This document shows, piece by piece, positions 20,989-30,038 of a stretch of DNA of 64,000 nucleotides. The DNA comes from an uncultured delta proteobacterium (lineage in GTDB: Bacteria; Myxococcota; Myxococcia; Myxococcales; 40CM-4-68-19), in the NCBI GenBank assembly GCA_903911145.1, contig CAIWCD010000024.1, positions 186,001-250,000 of the forward strand. The letters run 5' to 3'. Under the pieces are notes generated by a model, which was given only the letters and a program-made list of their open reading frames with translations, searched no databases and was not told the origin of the DNA. Numbering within the stretch: the stretch's first letter is position 1; each line of letters starts with the position of its first letter. Made by a program: the position numbers and the translations under genes.

Positions 20989-23292
20989 ATGCCTGAGAGT
21001 GACGTCGGGTCGTATTTCGGGAAATATTTCCTGCTCAAGAAGCTCGCCGCCGGCGGCATGGGCGAAGTTTTTCTCGCCAAGCAGCAGGGTCCCGCCGGGT
21101 TCGAGAAGATCCTCATCATCAAGAAGGTCCTCGCGCACCTCACCGAGAACAAGGAGTTCGTCGAGCTCTTCTTGAGCGAGGCGCGGCTCGCGGCGCGGAT
21201 GAACCACCGCAACATCGTGCAGGTGTTCGAGCTCGGCGAACAGGACGGCAACTACTTCATCGCGATGGAGTACGTGCAGGGCAAGAGCCTGCGTGACGTG
21301 ATCGACGCGGCGATCAAGCGCAAGGAGAAGATCGCGGGCGAGCTCTGCCGCAGTGTCGTCGAGCAGATCTGCGACGGTTCGGCCTACGCGCACAACCTCA
21401 CCGATGTCGGCGGACGCTCGCTCAACATCGTCCACCGCGATCTCAATCCGCAGAACGTGCTCGTCAGCTACACCGGCGACGTGAAGGTCATCGACTTCGG
21501 CATCGCCAAGAGCGAGATGTCGACGGTCAAGACCGAAGCGGGGATGATCAAGGGCAAGTTCGTCTACATGAGCCCCGAGCAGACGCTCGCGAAGAAGCTC
21601 GACAAGCGCTCGGACATCTTCGCCATCGGCATCACGCTCTACGAGATGCTGACGGGCATCAACCCGTTCCACAAGAACAACATCGTCCTCACTCTCGAGG
21701 CGGTGCAGCGCTACGATCCGCCGCCGGTGAGCGAGTACGATCCGGCCTACGCGCCGTTCGATCCGATCATCGCCAAGGCGCTCGCGAAGGATCGCGACCG
21801 TCGATACAGCGACGCCACCGAGATGCAGGACGATCTGCGGCGTATCATCCTGCCGCCCGCGCCTGAGCGACTCTCGGTCTTCATGAGCCGGATCTTCCGG
21901 CAGCAGCTTGAGGAAGATCAGAAGCTGCTGAAGGACACAGATGCCGCTCGTGTGACTGCGGCAGCGAAGGCCTCGCGGACTCCCGCGAAGCCTGCGCCCG
22001 CGCACGCGGCCCCTGCCGAGCCCGCCGAGGGCGCGACGATGATGTTGCCGCAGGCCGCGAAGCCGGCGCCGAAAGCGGCGGTCAAGATTGCGCCCCGTCC
22101 TGCTCCGCGTGCTCCCGCGCCCCAGCCGCCGAAGAAGCCGGCGGGCGCTGGCGACACGCTGATGGACATGCAGGCGCCGATTCTTCCGCCGATGGACGAC
22201 AATCCTGGCGCTACGGCGATGCTCAAGCCCGGGACGCCGCTGCCTCCGCCGCGTGCGGCGGCGCCTGCGGCGAAGAAGGTCACGCAGACGATGCCCGATG
22301 CGGAGATTCCGGCGCCCGAGGAGGGCGAGGGCAAGACCGCGTTTCTCGGTACCGCGCCGCCGCGTCCACAGACACCGCGCAAGGCTCCAGTGGCGCCGCC
22401 TCCTTCCTCGAGCAACGTCGGGGTTGGCGGCACGAACATCATGACGCCGGAAGAGTCTCAGGCGGCCCAGCGCGAGGCGCTCGCGAAGATGTCGGGTCAG
22501 GGCCACACGCCGCCGAGTGCGCGTGCGCATCCTCCCGCAGCGCGTCCCGCGGCAGAACCGTCGGCGCCCATCAGCCGCAAGAAGCTCTTCGTCGGAATGG
22601 GCGTCGCGCTCGTGGTCGTCATCATCGTCACGTCTCTCGTCGTCGCGTTCAGCGGTGGCGAGCAGGCTCATCCGAAGAAGAAGTCTCCAATCCCTGCGCC
22701 AGTCGCTGACACGGCGCCGCCCGCGCCGGAGCCGGTCGCGCCGACGCCGACCCCCGCGCCTCAGCCTGCACCCAAGCCGACTCCTGCTCCGGAACCAGTG
22801 AAGGCAGAGGAAAAGGCGCCGGCACCCAAGAGGGACGAGCCGAAGAAGGAGGAGGCGAAGAAGGAGGAGGCGAAGAAAGACGAGAGCTCGATCGAGCCTC
22901 CGAAGAAGGAGGATAAGAAGAAGCCGGCGGCAAAGGGGTGGACGTTCCTGGTCAACGTCGGCTCAAGCACCGCGCTCTCCTTCAATGGCTCCTCGATGGG
23001 CAAGGTCTCGGGTGCGCAGCGGCTCGCGCTCACCGGCGACACCGGTACGGTCGATATTGGCGATGAGACGACTCCCTACAAGGTTACGCTCGAGTACACG
23101 CGCGCAGACAAGGAGCTCGTGCTCAAGGTGAAGAGCGCTCCGTGGGCGATCGTCTTCGTCGATCAGGTGAGCAAGGCCAAGACGCCAGTGTCCGACGTCC
23201 ACATCGGGGACAAGCTGACGCTGGTTGAGCTCAAGAAGCCGGGCCAGGATACGGGCATGCAGATCCGGCTTCGCTTCAGCGGCAGCAACTAG
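20989..23292 (+). CDS. Transmembrane Ser/Thr protein kinase
   Basis: The protein has 767 residues. The Hanks-type kinase domain (about 12-280) has a glycine loop LAAGGMGEVFLAK, a lysine pair in ILIIKKVL, catalytic HRDLNPQN (about 149), DFG (about 168) and APE-equivalent SPEQ. Asn replaces the usual Lys after HRDL; myxobacterial kinases often carry HRDVSPQN here, so activity is not excluded. Residues 300-525 are Ala/Pro-rich. A membrane helix (about 533-552, GVALVVVIIVTSLVVAF) is followed by a Pro/Lys-rich periplasmic stalk and a ~120-residue C-terminal beta domain that may sense a ligand. It is the obvious writer for the five FHA readers encoded nearby and stands immediately before the CIS genes. 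Confidence 0.93.
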   Translation: MPESDVGSYFGKYFLLKKLAAGGMGEVFLAKQQGPAGFEKILIIKKVLAHLTENKEFVELFLSEARLAARMNHRNIVQVFELGEQDGNYFIAMEYVQGKSLRDVIDAAIKRKEKIAGELCRSVVEQICDGSAYAHNLTDVGGRSLNIVHRDLNPQNVLVSYTGDVKVIDFGIAKSEMSTVKTEAGMIKGKFVYMSPEQTLAKKLDKRSDIFAIGITLYEMLTGINPFHKNNIVLTLEAVQRYDPPPVSEYDPAYAPFDPIIAKALAKDRDRRYSDATEMQDDLRRIILPPAPERLSVFMSRIFRQQLEEDQKLLKDTDAARVTAAAKASRTPAKPAPAHAAPAEPAEGATMMLPQAAKPAPKAAVKIAPRPAPRAPAPQPPKKPAGAGDTLMDMQAPILPPMDDNPGATAMLKPGTPLPPPRAAAPAAKKVTQTMPDAEIPAPEEGEGKTAFLGTAPPRPQTPRKAPVAPPPSSSNVGVGGTNIMTPEESQAAQREALAKMSGQGHTPPSARAHPPAARPAAEPSAPISRKKLFVGMGVALVVVIIVTSLVVAFSGGEQAHPKKKSPIPAPVADTAPPAPEPVAPTPTPAPQPAPKPTPAPEPVKAEEKAPAPKRDEPKKEEAKKEEAKKDESSIEPPKKEDKKKPAAKGWTFLVNVGSSTALSFNGSSMGKVSGAQRLALTGDTGTVDIGDETTPYKVTLEYTRADKELVLKVKSAPWAIVFVDQVSKAKTPVSDVHIGDKLTLVELKKPGQDTGMQIRLRFSGSN

Positions 23293-23306
23293 CTGGCAAG
23301 CGGCGC

Positions 23307-23612
23307 ATGGACGGATCGCGCAGCGAGGGGCCGCGCATCGAGCTGGGAAGCGGCGCTACGCGCGTTGTCTTCCCGCTCGTCCTGCGCGAGACGTTGATCG
23401 GACGAATCGACTCGAACCACGTTGTTCTCGACCACGCGAGCGTCTCGCGCATCCACGCGCGCCTGCATCGCGTCGGCGATCGCATCGAACTCGAGGATTG
23501 CGGCTCGTCGCTCGGCAGCCAGGTGAACGGCGAGCTCGTCGACCGGGTGTTTCTCAAGCATGGCGACGTCGTCAAACTCGGCGCGGTCAGCCTCCTTTTC
23601 CTCGAGGATTGA
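23307..23612 (+). CDS. Single-domain FHA protein
   Basis: This 101-residue protein is essentially one FHA domain: ETLIGRIDSNHVVLDHASVS, R-I-H-A-R-L, then DCGSSLGSQVNGE. The usual N of the S-S-N-G-T loop is replaced (S-S-L-G-S), so phosphothreonine affinity may be altered. It starts 14 nt after the kinase stop and is likely co-expressed with it. Confidence 0.8.
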   Translation: MDGSRSEGPRIELGSGATRVVFPLVLRETLIGRIDSNHVVLDHASVSRIHARLHRVGDRIELEDCGSSLGSQVNGELVDRVFLKHGDVVKLGAVSLLFLED

Positions 23613-23653
23613 CGCGCTCGGGAACGCATCCGCACGCGGAGTGCTGCGAGCCC

Positions 23654-23681
23654 TTGATCACGCGCGCGTGCGTGCTATAAA
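23654..23681 (+). promoter_or_regulatory. Candidate extended -10 promoter ahead of CIS block one
   Basis: TTGATC (23654-23659, 4/6) is followed after 16 nt by TATAAA (23676-23681, 5/6), which is preceded by TGC as in an extended -10. It lies in the gap before the small zinc-ribbon gene and gp25, so it may drive the baseplate genes separately from the kinase. Confidence 0.5.
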
Positions 23682-23760
23682 CCCCACACTCCGAATCAGA
23701 TCCAGGTTGAGACTCCCAGCTGGAAGCTGGTGTGTTGCACGAATGTCGAAAGGGGTGGCT

Positions 23761-23967
23761 GTGACGGAACCCGAAGACCGCCTGGCCGAGCTGGAATCGG
23801 TCTGGTACGAGGTGATCGAGGCGGTCAACGCCGGCCGCACCAACGGGCTTGCGTGCCCCGAGTGCAATCACCCCGATGGTCTGTCGGTCGAGGAGACGGG
23901 CGGCAAGGTGATCCTTCGCTGCCCTGGCTGCAACCGCGTCGTCGAGGTTCAGGTCAACACCGCTTAG
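23761..23967 (+). CDS. Small zinc-ribbon protein at the head of the CIS operon
   Basis: The protein has 68 residues. I chose GTG 23761 because GAAAGGGG lies 5 nt upstream; an in-frame ATG at 23743 has no ribosome site and would add six residues. Two cysteine pairs, ACPECNHPDG and RCPGCNRVV, should bind one zinc. The first 35 residues are a helix (EDRLAELESVWYEVIEAVNA). No family is recognised. It lies 22 nt before gp25, so a regulatory or assembly role in the CIS is possible. Confidence 0.7.
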   Translation: MTEPEDRLAELESVWYEVIEAVNAGRTNGLACPECNHPDGLSVEETGGKVILRCPGCNRVVEVQVNTA

Positions 23968-23989
23968 TCTCGAGAACGGGCTCTTCCTG

Positions 23990-24379
23990 ATGAGCAACTT
24001 TCTAGGCGTCGGCTTCAAGTTTCCCATCTGCGTGGGTCCCAACGGCGGGATCCAGCTGTCGAAGTATGAGCAGAACATCGAAGAGGCGGTGCGCATCATC
24101 ATCGGCACCGCACTGGGAGAGCGGCAGATGCGCCCCGACTGGGGCTGCCGCATCCACGACTTCGTATTCGCGCCGAACAACACCAGCACGCAGACTCTCG
24201 TCGGTCACCACGTCGAAGAGGCGCTCGCCAAGCACGAGTTCCGCATCCGCGACATCAAGGTCGAGGCGATGCCGGATCCCGATCAACTCGAGCGGATCCT
24301 CGTCGACGTGCGCTACATGATCCGCGCCACCAACAGCATTCACAACCTGGTCTTCCCCTTCTATTTGACTGGCAGCTAG
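23990..24379 (+). CDS. GPW/gp25 family baseplate protein
   Basis: The protein has 129 residues. GERQMRPDWGCRIHDFVFAP is the diagnostic gp25/GPW core (family form: E-R-x-M-R-P-D-F-G-C), followed by a helical and a beta C-terminal part. In phage tails, type VI systems (TssE) and Afp9-like CIS proteins it is an inner-baseplate wedge component that contacts the sheath. It is followed directly by baseplate J, the usual order. Confidence 0.95.
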   Translation: MSNFLGVGFKFPICVGPNGGIQLSKYEQNIEEAVRIIIGTALGERQMRPDWGCRIHDFVFAPNNTSTQTLVGHHVEEALAKHEFRIRDIKVEAMPDPDQLERILVDVRYMIRATNSIHNLVFPFYLTGS

Positions 24380-24456
24380 AGAGCCTTTTTTCGCGCGCGG
24401 CGGGGCGGTATATGCGGCGCGAGTGCAGCTCTTAGAGAACGTATCCGAGGGTTTCG

Positions 24457-27432
24457 ATGAGCCTCCCAGTACCGAATCTCGACGACCGCTCCTGGAAGCA
24501 GATCGTGGACGAGGCCGTGCGCCTCATTCCCCGGTATTGCCCCGAGTGGACCAACCACAACGCGAGCGATCCCGGCGTCACGCTCCTCGAGCTCTACGCG
24601 TGGATGACCGAAATGGTCATCTATCGACTCAACAAGGTGCCGGAGAAGAACTTCCTCACCTTCCTCGATCTGATCGGCGTGCGGCTGCAACCGCCCGAGC
24701 CGGCGCGCGCGGTGCTTGAGTTTACGGCGAGCGACGGCGTCGAGGGCGAGCTGGTCGTACGCAAGGGAACGCAGATCGCGACGCTGCAGGCGGGCGGCGG
24801 CGATCCGGTCACGTTCGAGACGCTGCGCGATATCACGCTGCTGGCCGTCAAGGTCACGCGCGCGGTGTCGAGCCACCGCACGACTGTGGCCGATCACACC
24901 GAAGCGCTCTTCACGGGCGAGGCCAACGAATCTCTCTTCGCGGGAGTGCAGGAGGTCGAGCGGTTCCTCTACGTCGGCGATGATCGCCTGAACGCGCTCA
25001 ATGAAGAGGCCGCAGTCGATCTTCTCTTCGAGATGATGCCCGGCTCGTCTGGTCCGAGCATTCCGTCGATTACCGAGTGGCAATACTTCGACGGCAAGCG
25101 CTGGCGCGAGATGACCATTAACCGCGCCGAGAGCGACGCGCGCCGCATCGCATTCGGCAGCCACCCGGGCATCGAGAAGCAGATCGTCAACGGCAAGGAG
25201 ACCTTCTGGGTGCGCGGCAAGCTCGCCGAGCCGCTCAAGGATCCCGCGTCGGTGCAGATCGATTCGATCCAGTTGCGCGTGGAGATTCTCGGCGAGGGAA
25301 TGGCGCCGGAGACCGCGTTCGTCAATATCGGTAATTACATCTTCCTGCCGGTCGATCAGGGCAAGAGCTTCCACCCTTTCGGGGAGGAGCCGAAGTTTGA
25401 TTGCGCGCTCTATCTCGGACATAAGGAGCTCTTCTCGGCTCCGGAAGCGCGCATCCGCATCGAGTCGCAGCTGGTTGAACCGTCGATTGTCCAGACGCCC
25501 GAGGCCAGCCCCGACTTAATGATTCATTGGGAGTATTTTAATGGTCGCAAGTGGGGCGAGTTGGGCCGCACGGGTGGCATGGGCGTCTCGGGAAACCAGG
25601 GGCCTTATAATTTCCTCGACAGCACCGGTGCGTTCACGCGCAACGGCTCGGTTACGTTCGATCGCCCCGTCGATATGTCCGAGGTTGAAGTCGGCGGCGT
25701 GAAGAACATGTGGATCCGCGCGCGCATCAACTCGGGCAACTATGGCGCGCCGGGCTCGTATGAAATGGTCGGGCAGAACTGGGTATTCAAGGAAGACCGC
25801 CCGCTGCGTCCGCCCTGCTTGAAGAGCCTCGTCTTCAAGTATGTGCGCGAGCCGAAGCCCATGCAGTACTGCATGAGCTACAACGACTTCCAGTATCGCG
25901 ATCACAGCGAGGATCTGGCGACGCCGTACGTCTATTTCCAGCCGTTCCTTCCCGAGCAGGACGAGAGCCCGGCGTTCTATCTCGGGTTTGATAAGAAGCT
26001 CCCCCAGCGCACGATTCATCTCTATTTCGCGCTCGACGATCTCGAGAGCGCGGGCAGTGCGCAGCTCGGCGGCTCCGCTCCTGGTGCGGCCGAGGGCGAA
26101 GAGGAGAAGAAGGGTCCGCGCGTCGTCTGGGAGTATTGGGACGGTGGCCGCTGGGCCGATCTGCTCCCCGAGGACGGGACCTATGGGTTTACCCGTTCGG
26201 GATATCTCGATTTCGACGGCCCGAAGGGGCTCGAGAAGCGCTCGGTGTTTGATACCGAGGCCTTCTGGCTGCGCGCTCGATTGGAGTCGGGTGCTTACGA
26301 TCTCCCGCCCAAGCTCAAGGCCGTTCTGGTGAATGCAGTCGACGCGATTAACGGCGTGACGATCGAGGAGATCCTCGGTTCCAGCGATGGCGCGCAGGAT
26401 CAGAAATTCACGACCGCCAATGCGCCGCTGCTTGCGGGTCCGCAAGTCTGGATCCTTGAGCCCGACGCGCCGACGCCGGCTGATCGCAAGGTCATTCTCG
26501 AGCAGGAAGGCTTCGATGCCATCCATGCCGACGAGGATGGTCGCGGAACCTGGGTGCGCTGGCACGAGACCGAGAATCTCTTCGACTCGGAGCCGAACAG
26601 CCGCCATTACCTCTGCGATCCGATTAAAGGCGATATTACCTTCGGCGATGGGCGCAAGGGATATGTCCCGCCCAAGAGCCGCGATTCGGTCAAGATCGAA
26701 TATCGAATGGGTGGCGGAGTCGCGGGCAACGTCGGGCCGCACACGCTGACGGTGCTCAAGCAGTCGGTCGCGTTCGTCTCCAATGTCGACAATCCGTTTC
26801 CTGCTTCGGGCGGCGCGGATCCGGAAACGATCGACGAGGCCAAGCAGCGCGGCACGTATGCGATCAAGAATCGCGATCGCGCGATCACCTCGGAGGATTA
26901 CGAGCAGCTTGCGCTCGCGGCCAGCCGTCGCGTGGCGCGCGCCAAGTGCGTGCAGGGTTCGGATGGATCGATCTCGCTGCTGCTCGTTCCCAAGGCGGAG
27001 CGTGAAGATGGTGATGCCCGCGCTGTTCCTTCGCGCGATCTGATCGATCGCGTGGCGGCATATATCGATCGTCGCCGCCTGATTACCGCGCGCGTGAACG
27101 TCGGGAAGCCGAAGCAGGTTCCGCTCTCGCTCGAGCTCGTCGTTTCGCTCAAGCCGGGCGCAACGGCGGATCGCGTGAAGAGCGACGTGAAGGAGAAGGT
27201 CAAGCGCCTGCTCAATCCGCTGAAGGGCGGCCCCAAGGCGGACGGCTGGCCCTTTGGCCGCGCTGTCGGCAAGGCCGATCTCTATCCCGTCGTTGAAGGC
27301 GTCGAGGGCGTCGATCGCATCACCGATCTGGCGATCATCGACGAGAGCAAGCGGCTGCGCGTGGAGATGCTGAAGCTGGACGACGATGAGTTGCCGCAGC
27401 TGATCGGCATCGAGATCTACGACCGGGGATAG
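24457..27432 (+). CDS. Baseplate assembly protein J (Afp11-like)
   Basis: The protein has 991 residues, in the range for CIS-type gpJ. The N-terminus LIPRYCPEWTNHNASDPGVT, leading to a L-L-E-L-Y-A-W-M-T-E motif, is typical of the 'putative baseplate assembly protein' family. The C-terminal J domain shows RGTYAIKNRDRAITSEDYEQ, the P-F-x-S-x-G-G-x-D-x-E-T segment before it, and a final L-P-Q-L-I-G-I-E-I-Y. It forms the baseplate wedge around the hub. Codon use leans to GAT/TAT/ATT like dnaE and the first half of the giant gene, unlike most neighbours. Confidence 0.95.
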   Translation: MSLPVPNLDDRSWKQIVDEAVRLIPRYCPEWTNHNASDPGVTLLELYAWMTEMVIYRLNKVPEKNFLTFLDLIGVRLQPPEPARAVLEFTASDGVEGELVVRKGTQIATLQAGGGDPVTFETLRDITLLAVKVTRAVSSHRTTVADHTEALFTGEANESLFAGVQEVERFLYVGDDRLNALNEEAAVDLLFEMMPGSSGPSIPSITEWQYFDGKRWREMTINRAESDARRIAFGSHPGIEKQIVNGKETFWVRGKLAEPLKDPASVQIDSIQLRVEILGEGMAPETAFVNIGNYIFLPVDQGKSFHPFGEEPKFDCALYLGHKELFSAPEARIRIESQLVEPSIVQTPEASPDLMIHWEYFNGRKWGELGRTGGMGVSGNQGPYNFLDSTGAFTRNGSVTFDRPVDMSEVEVGGVKNMWIRARINSGNYGAPGSYEMVGQNWVFKEDRPLRPPCLKSLVFKYVREPKPMQYCMSYNDFQYRDHSEDLATPYVYFQPFLPEQDESPAFYLGFDKKLPQRTIHLYFALDDLESAGSAQLGGSAPGAAEGEEEKKGPRVVWEYWDGGRWADLLPEDGTYGFTRSGYLDFDGPKGLEKRSVFDTEAFWLRARLESGAYDLPPKLKAVLVNAVDAINGVTIEEILGSSDGAQDQKFTTANAPLLAGPQVWILEPDAPTPADRKVILEQEGFDAIHADEDGRGTWVRWHETENLFDSEPNSRHYLCDPIKGDITFGDGRKGYVPPKSRDSVKIEYRMGGGVAGNVGPHTLTVLKQSVAFVSNVDNPFPASGGADPETIDEAKQRGTYAIKNRDRAITSEDYEQLALAASRRVARAKCVQGSDGSISLLLVPKAEREDGDARAVPSRDLIDRVAAYIDRRRLITARVNVGKPKQVPLSLELVVSLKPGATADRVKSDVKEKVKRLLNPLKGGPKADGWPFGRAVGKADLYPVVEGVEGVDRITDLAIIDESKRLRVEMLKLDDDELPQLIGIEIYDRG

Positions 27433-27454
27433 TTCCTTCCTTCGAATTGAACGC

Positions 27455-27470
27455 GATAGTTCGAACTATC
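27455..27470. repeat. 16-bp perfect palindrome between baseplate genes
   Basis: GATAGTTCGAACTATC reads the same on both strands. It lies in the 63-nt gap between baseplate J and tail protein I, 25 nt before the ATG at 27496. It could be an operator or an RNA hairpin near the start of the next gene. Confidence 0.5.
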
Positions 27471-27495
27471 CATAGATATCCAGGGTCCCATCGAT

Positions 27496-28413
27496 ATGGC
27501 TGAACAGAAACTCGAGCTCCTGCCGCCCATCGCCCCGCCTCTGATCGGTCTGCCGATCGGCCAGGCGCGGCGCGTGGCGAAGAAGCGCGCGGGCGCCACC
27601 ATCGAGATTAAACTCGTGGAGAGCGAAGGGCCGGCGCTGACCGTCGTTCGCCAGTTTCCCGAGGAGGGCGACGAGCTCAACGACAAGCGGATCATCAAGC
27701 TCGAGATCGCGACGCGGCCCTGGATTCAATACCTGCCCGGTATCTATCAAGACGCAGATGAAGAGAACGCGGACTTCCTCCAGCGCTTCCTCTTGATCTC
27801 GCAGCAGCTCACGTCGGGCATTGAAGAGCGGCTCGAGTTTCTCCACGAGTTCTTCAGCCCGCGCACGACGCCCGAGAAGTTTCTCCCTTGGCTCGGCTCG
27901 TGGCTGGCGATGCCGCTGCTCGAGGGCTGGGACGAGGAGAAGCGTCGCGAGATCCTCCAGCGCACGCCGGAGCTCTATCGCCTGCGCGGGACGGCAAAGG
28001 GCCTGAAGCTTGCGCTGCGGCTCTTCGCTGACGTGAAGGCGGAGATTAAAGAAGGCGAATGGCCTTATCCGGGAATGGTGATCGGCAAGAGCTCGACGAT
28101 CGGCATCGATACGACGCTCTCTCCTCCCGTCTTCATTTCGCAGTGCTTCTCGGTGCTGCTGCCCGACAAGAAGAACGAGGTGCCGCGCGAGAAGCTGCGC
28201 ACGGTGCACGCGCTCGTCGAGACGGAGAAGCCAGCGCACGCGCACTACGCGGTGGTGTTCGAGAAGACGGAGCCGGTCTACGAGGCGGTTCCGTTCCTGC
28301 ACATTGGCAAGGCGGCCCGGATTGGCGTCGATACGCGCATCGGTGGAACGGAAGACATTCCGCCGGTGCTCGATGAAGAGCTTCAGCAGTTGAAACAGGG
28401 GCGGCGCAACTAG
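27496..28413 (+). CDS. Tail protein I (Afp12-like) with N-terminal PASTA-like domain
   Basis: The protein has 305 residues. Residues 80-230 are the tail protein I family domain: WIQYLPGIYQDADEENADFL, FLPWLGSWLAMPLLEGWDEE, and R-L-R-G-T-A-K-G-L. The family partners gpJ in the baseplate wedge. Residues 10-75 are extra. PPLIGLPIGQARRVAKKRAG and the later R-Q-F-P-E-E-G-D-E-L followed by I-I-K-L-E-I match the layout of a PASTA domain (P-x-x-x-G-x-x-x-x-x-A, Q-x-P-x-x-G, then a V-x-L-x-V strand). PASTA modules bind peptidoglycan stem peptides or beta-lactams, so this may be a wall-contact element; the PASTA reading is by eye. Confidence 0.88.
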   Translation: MAEQKLELLPPIAPPLIGLPIGQARRVAKKRAGATIEIKLVESEGPALTVVRQFPEEGDELNDKRIIKLEIATRPWIQYLPGIYQDADEENADFLQRFLLISQQLTSGIEERLEFLHEFFSPRTTPEKFLPWLGSWLAMPLLEGWDEEKRREILQRTPELYRLRGTAKGLKLALRLFADVKAEIKEGEWPYPGMVIGKSSTIGIDTTLSPPVFISQCFSVLLPDKKNEVPREKLRTVHALVETEKPAHAHYAVVFEKTEPVYEAVPFLHIGKAARIGVDTRIGGTEDIPPVLDEELQQLKQGRRN

Positions 28414-28481
28414 ACCTTTTCGCGTTTGACACAGACGCCCTCTTGATGTTGTGAGGGTGCCCACGATTTTGGAGGACGGAC

Positions 28482-29999
28482 ATGGCGGAGCAGGCCAATT
28501 TCAAGCGTATCAACTTCTTCGAAGGCTTCTTCACGACCGACGAAGACTGGAACGCAGCCGAGGCGTATCACCTCGAGAAGCGTCGACTGCATAACCGCGT
28601 TCTGCACACGCCGGGCGTCGTTCCCGTCGCGGCAGGCGGTCTTCGCGTGCAGGCGCGCGGACGCAGCGATCTCTCGTTCGAGGTTGCGCCGGGCTATGGC
28701 ATCGACGGGCGCGGCAATGAGCTGGTGCTCCGCGATCCGGGCGTGAAGGTCGTCGAGGCGGACAAGCTCAAGCTGCCGCAGACCATCTACATCGCCATCA
28801 AGTACTTCGAGGAGCCGACCGACTTCATTGCGTACAAGGAGAACCCGCGTTTCAAGGGTCACCGGCGCATCGAGGAGAAGGTCAAGATCGAAGTCATGAT
28901 GCGCGAGCCGGACGGCGTCGAGGCGCTCGAGCTCGGTCGCATCCGTCTCGAGGAGGGTGTGCGCGAAATCCGCGACGCGCTCGACCCGCGCGTGCCCGGC
29001 CCGGGCGAAATCGATCTGCGCTTCGTTCCCATCGCGGGATATGCCGGCAGCCACGCGACGCCGCAGCTGCGCAATGAGATCGCCAATGGCCTCTCCGAGA
29101 AGGCCGTGCTCTCGGCGCTCCTGGCCAAGCTGGGCGTGGTCCCGGCGAACTATCTGCGCCAGGCTGTTCTCGCCGCGGAGCTGCTCAACTCAAGCAACGG
29201 CATTGGCCCGTTCAATCTCGCCGACTGCCTGCTCGCGATCGTCGAGCTCGAGCGCGAGATGATCGAAGCGATCGAGAAGGACTTCCCGCAGATCGCCGCG
29301 CGCAAGGGCTTCGCTGATTACAAGAAGGCGCTCGAGGCGCTCACCAAGGTCGTCCGCGATCGCCCGCGCGATGCGGACGGATGCATGGGTGTCGCGCGCT
29401 TCCTCAACGCGAGCAACCAGGCGCTCACGCCGATCGTCAAGGAGAAGCTTGCACCGACGCAGAAGACGAACGCGAAGGGCGAGCAGGTCACCTGGAAGGA
29501 CGTCGTCGTCCGCTCGAAGGACTTCCCGGAAGAGCTCAACATCGACGGCTCGAACTTCACGCGCGTCGATCATCTCCAGCTCGTCAACGACGAGTCGGAG
29601 AAGGCGCACAAGTTCGCCATCGAAGGCCAGAAGGATATGTGGAAGAGCCGCCAGACCTTCACCTATCCCGATAAGGAGTCGGTTGCCGACTCAGGCGTCG
29701 CTTATATCGGCGGCCAGGCGAAGTGGCAGGTGCACAACCTCAAGCCCGGCAAGGATATGATCGTCATCAAGCGGTTCGATGCGATCTTGGGCGAGCAGAT
29801 CTGCGATATCCTCGTCGATAGCAAGAAAGTCGGGCAGTGGAAGGTCACGGAGGCGGATCGCAAGCACCGCTGGCGCAACCACTACTTCCTCGTGCCGGGC
29901 ACGTTCATTACCGCGGAGACCATCGAGATGGTTTCCAAAGCCGTCTCGGCAGAGCGCGACATCAACATGTTCCAGCTCTGGTTCTATCAGCCGGCTTAA
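28482..29999 (+). CDS. Large CIS baseplate/surface protein of unknown family
   Basis: The protein has 505 residues; GGAGGAC precedes the ATG. Residues 1-160 carry INFFEGFFTTDEDWNAAEAY and EKRRLHNRVLHTPGVVPVA, then F-E-V-A-P-G-Y-G-I-D-G-x-G. This layout (F-F-x-G, Y-x-x-E-K-R-R-L-H-N, G-x-G-V-V, then a repeat of short beta strands) recurs in proteins next to gpI in CIS loci of high-GC bacteria. The middle is helical. The C-terminus looks like a jelly-roll (VIKRFDAILGEQICDILVDS, R-W-R-N-H-Y-F-L-V-P-G-T), as in carbohydrate-binding domains. The position fits a tail-fibre or baseplate-periphery protein; function is not established. Confidence 0.78.
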   Translation: MAEQANFKRINFFEGFFTTDEDWNAAEAYHLEKRRLHNRVLHTPGVVPVAAGGLRVQARGRSDLSFEVAPGYGIDGRGNELVLRDPGVKVVEADKLKLPQTIYIAIKYFEEPTDFIAYKENPRFKGHRRIEEKVKIEVMMREPDGVEALELGRIRLEEGVREIRDALDPRVPGPGEIDLRFVPIAGYAGSHATPQLRNEIANGLSEKAVLSALLAKLGVVPANYLRQAVLAAELLNSSNGIGPFNLADCLLAIVELEREMIEAIEKDFPQIAARKGFADYKKALEALTKVVRDRPRDADGCMGVARFLNASNQALTPIVKEKLAPTQKTNAKGEQVTWKDVVVRSKDFPEELNIDGSNFTRVDHLQLVNDESEKAHKFAIEGQKDMWKSRQTFTYPDKESVADSGVAYIGGQAKWQVHNLKPGKDMIVIKRFDAILGEQICDILVDSKKVGQWKVTEADRKHRWRNHYFLVPGTFITAETIEMVSKAVSAERDINMFQLWFYQPA

Positions 30000-30038
30000 G
30001 CTGCTTAGCTCGTTGCTTGAAAGGATTGGGGACCGCCC

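Noticed and set aside
28426-28454. TTGACA upstream of the 505-residue baseplate protein as a promoter.
   Set aside because: The -35 is perfect, but nothing resembling a -10 occurs at 15-19 nt, and the gene is well placed for read-through from tail protein I.
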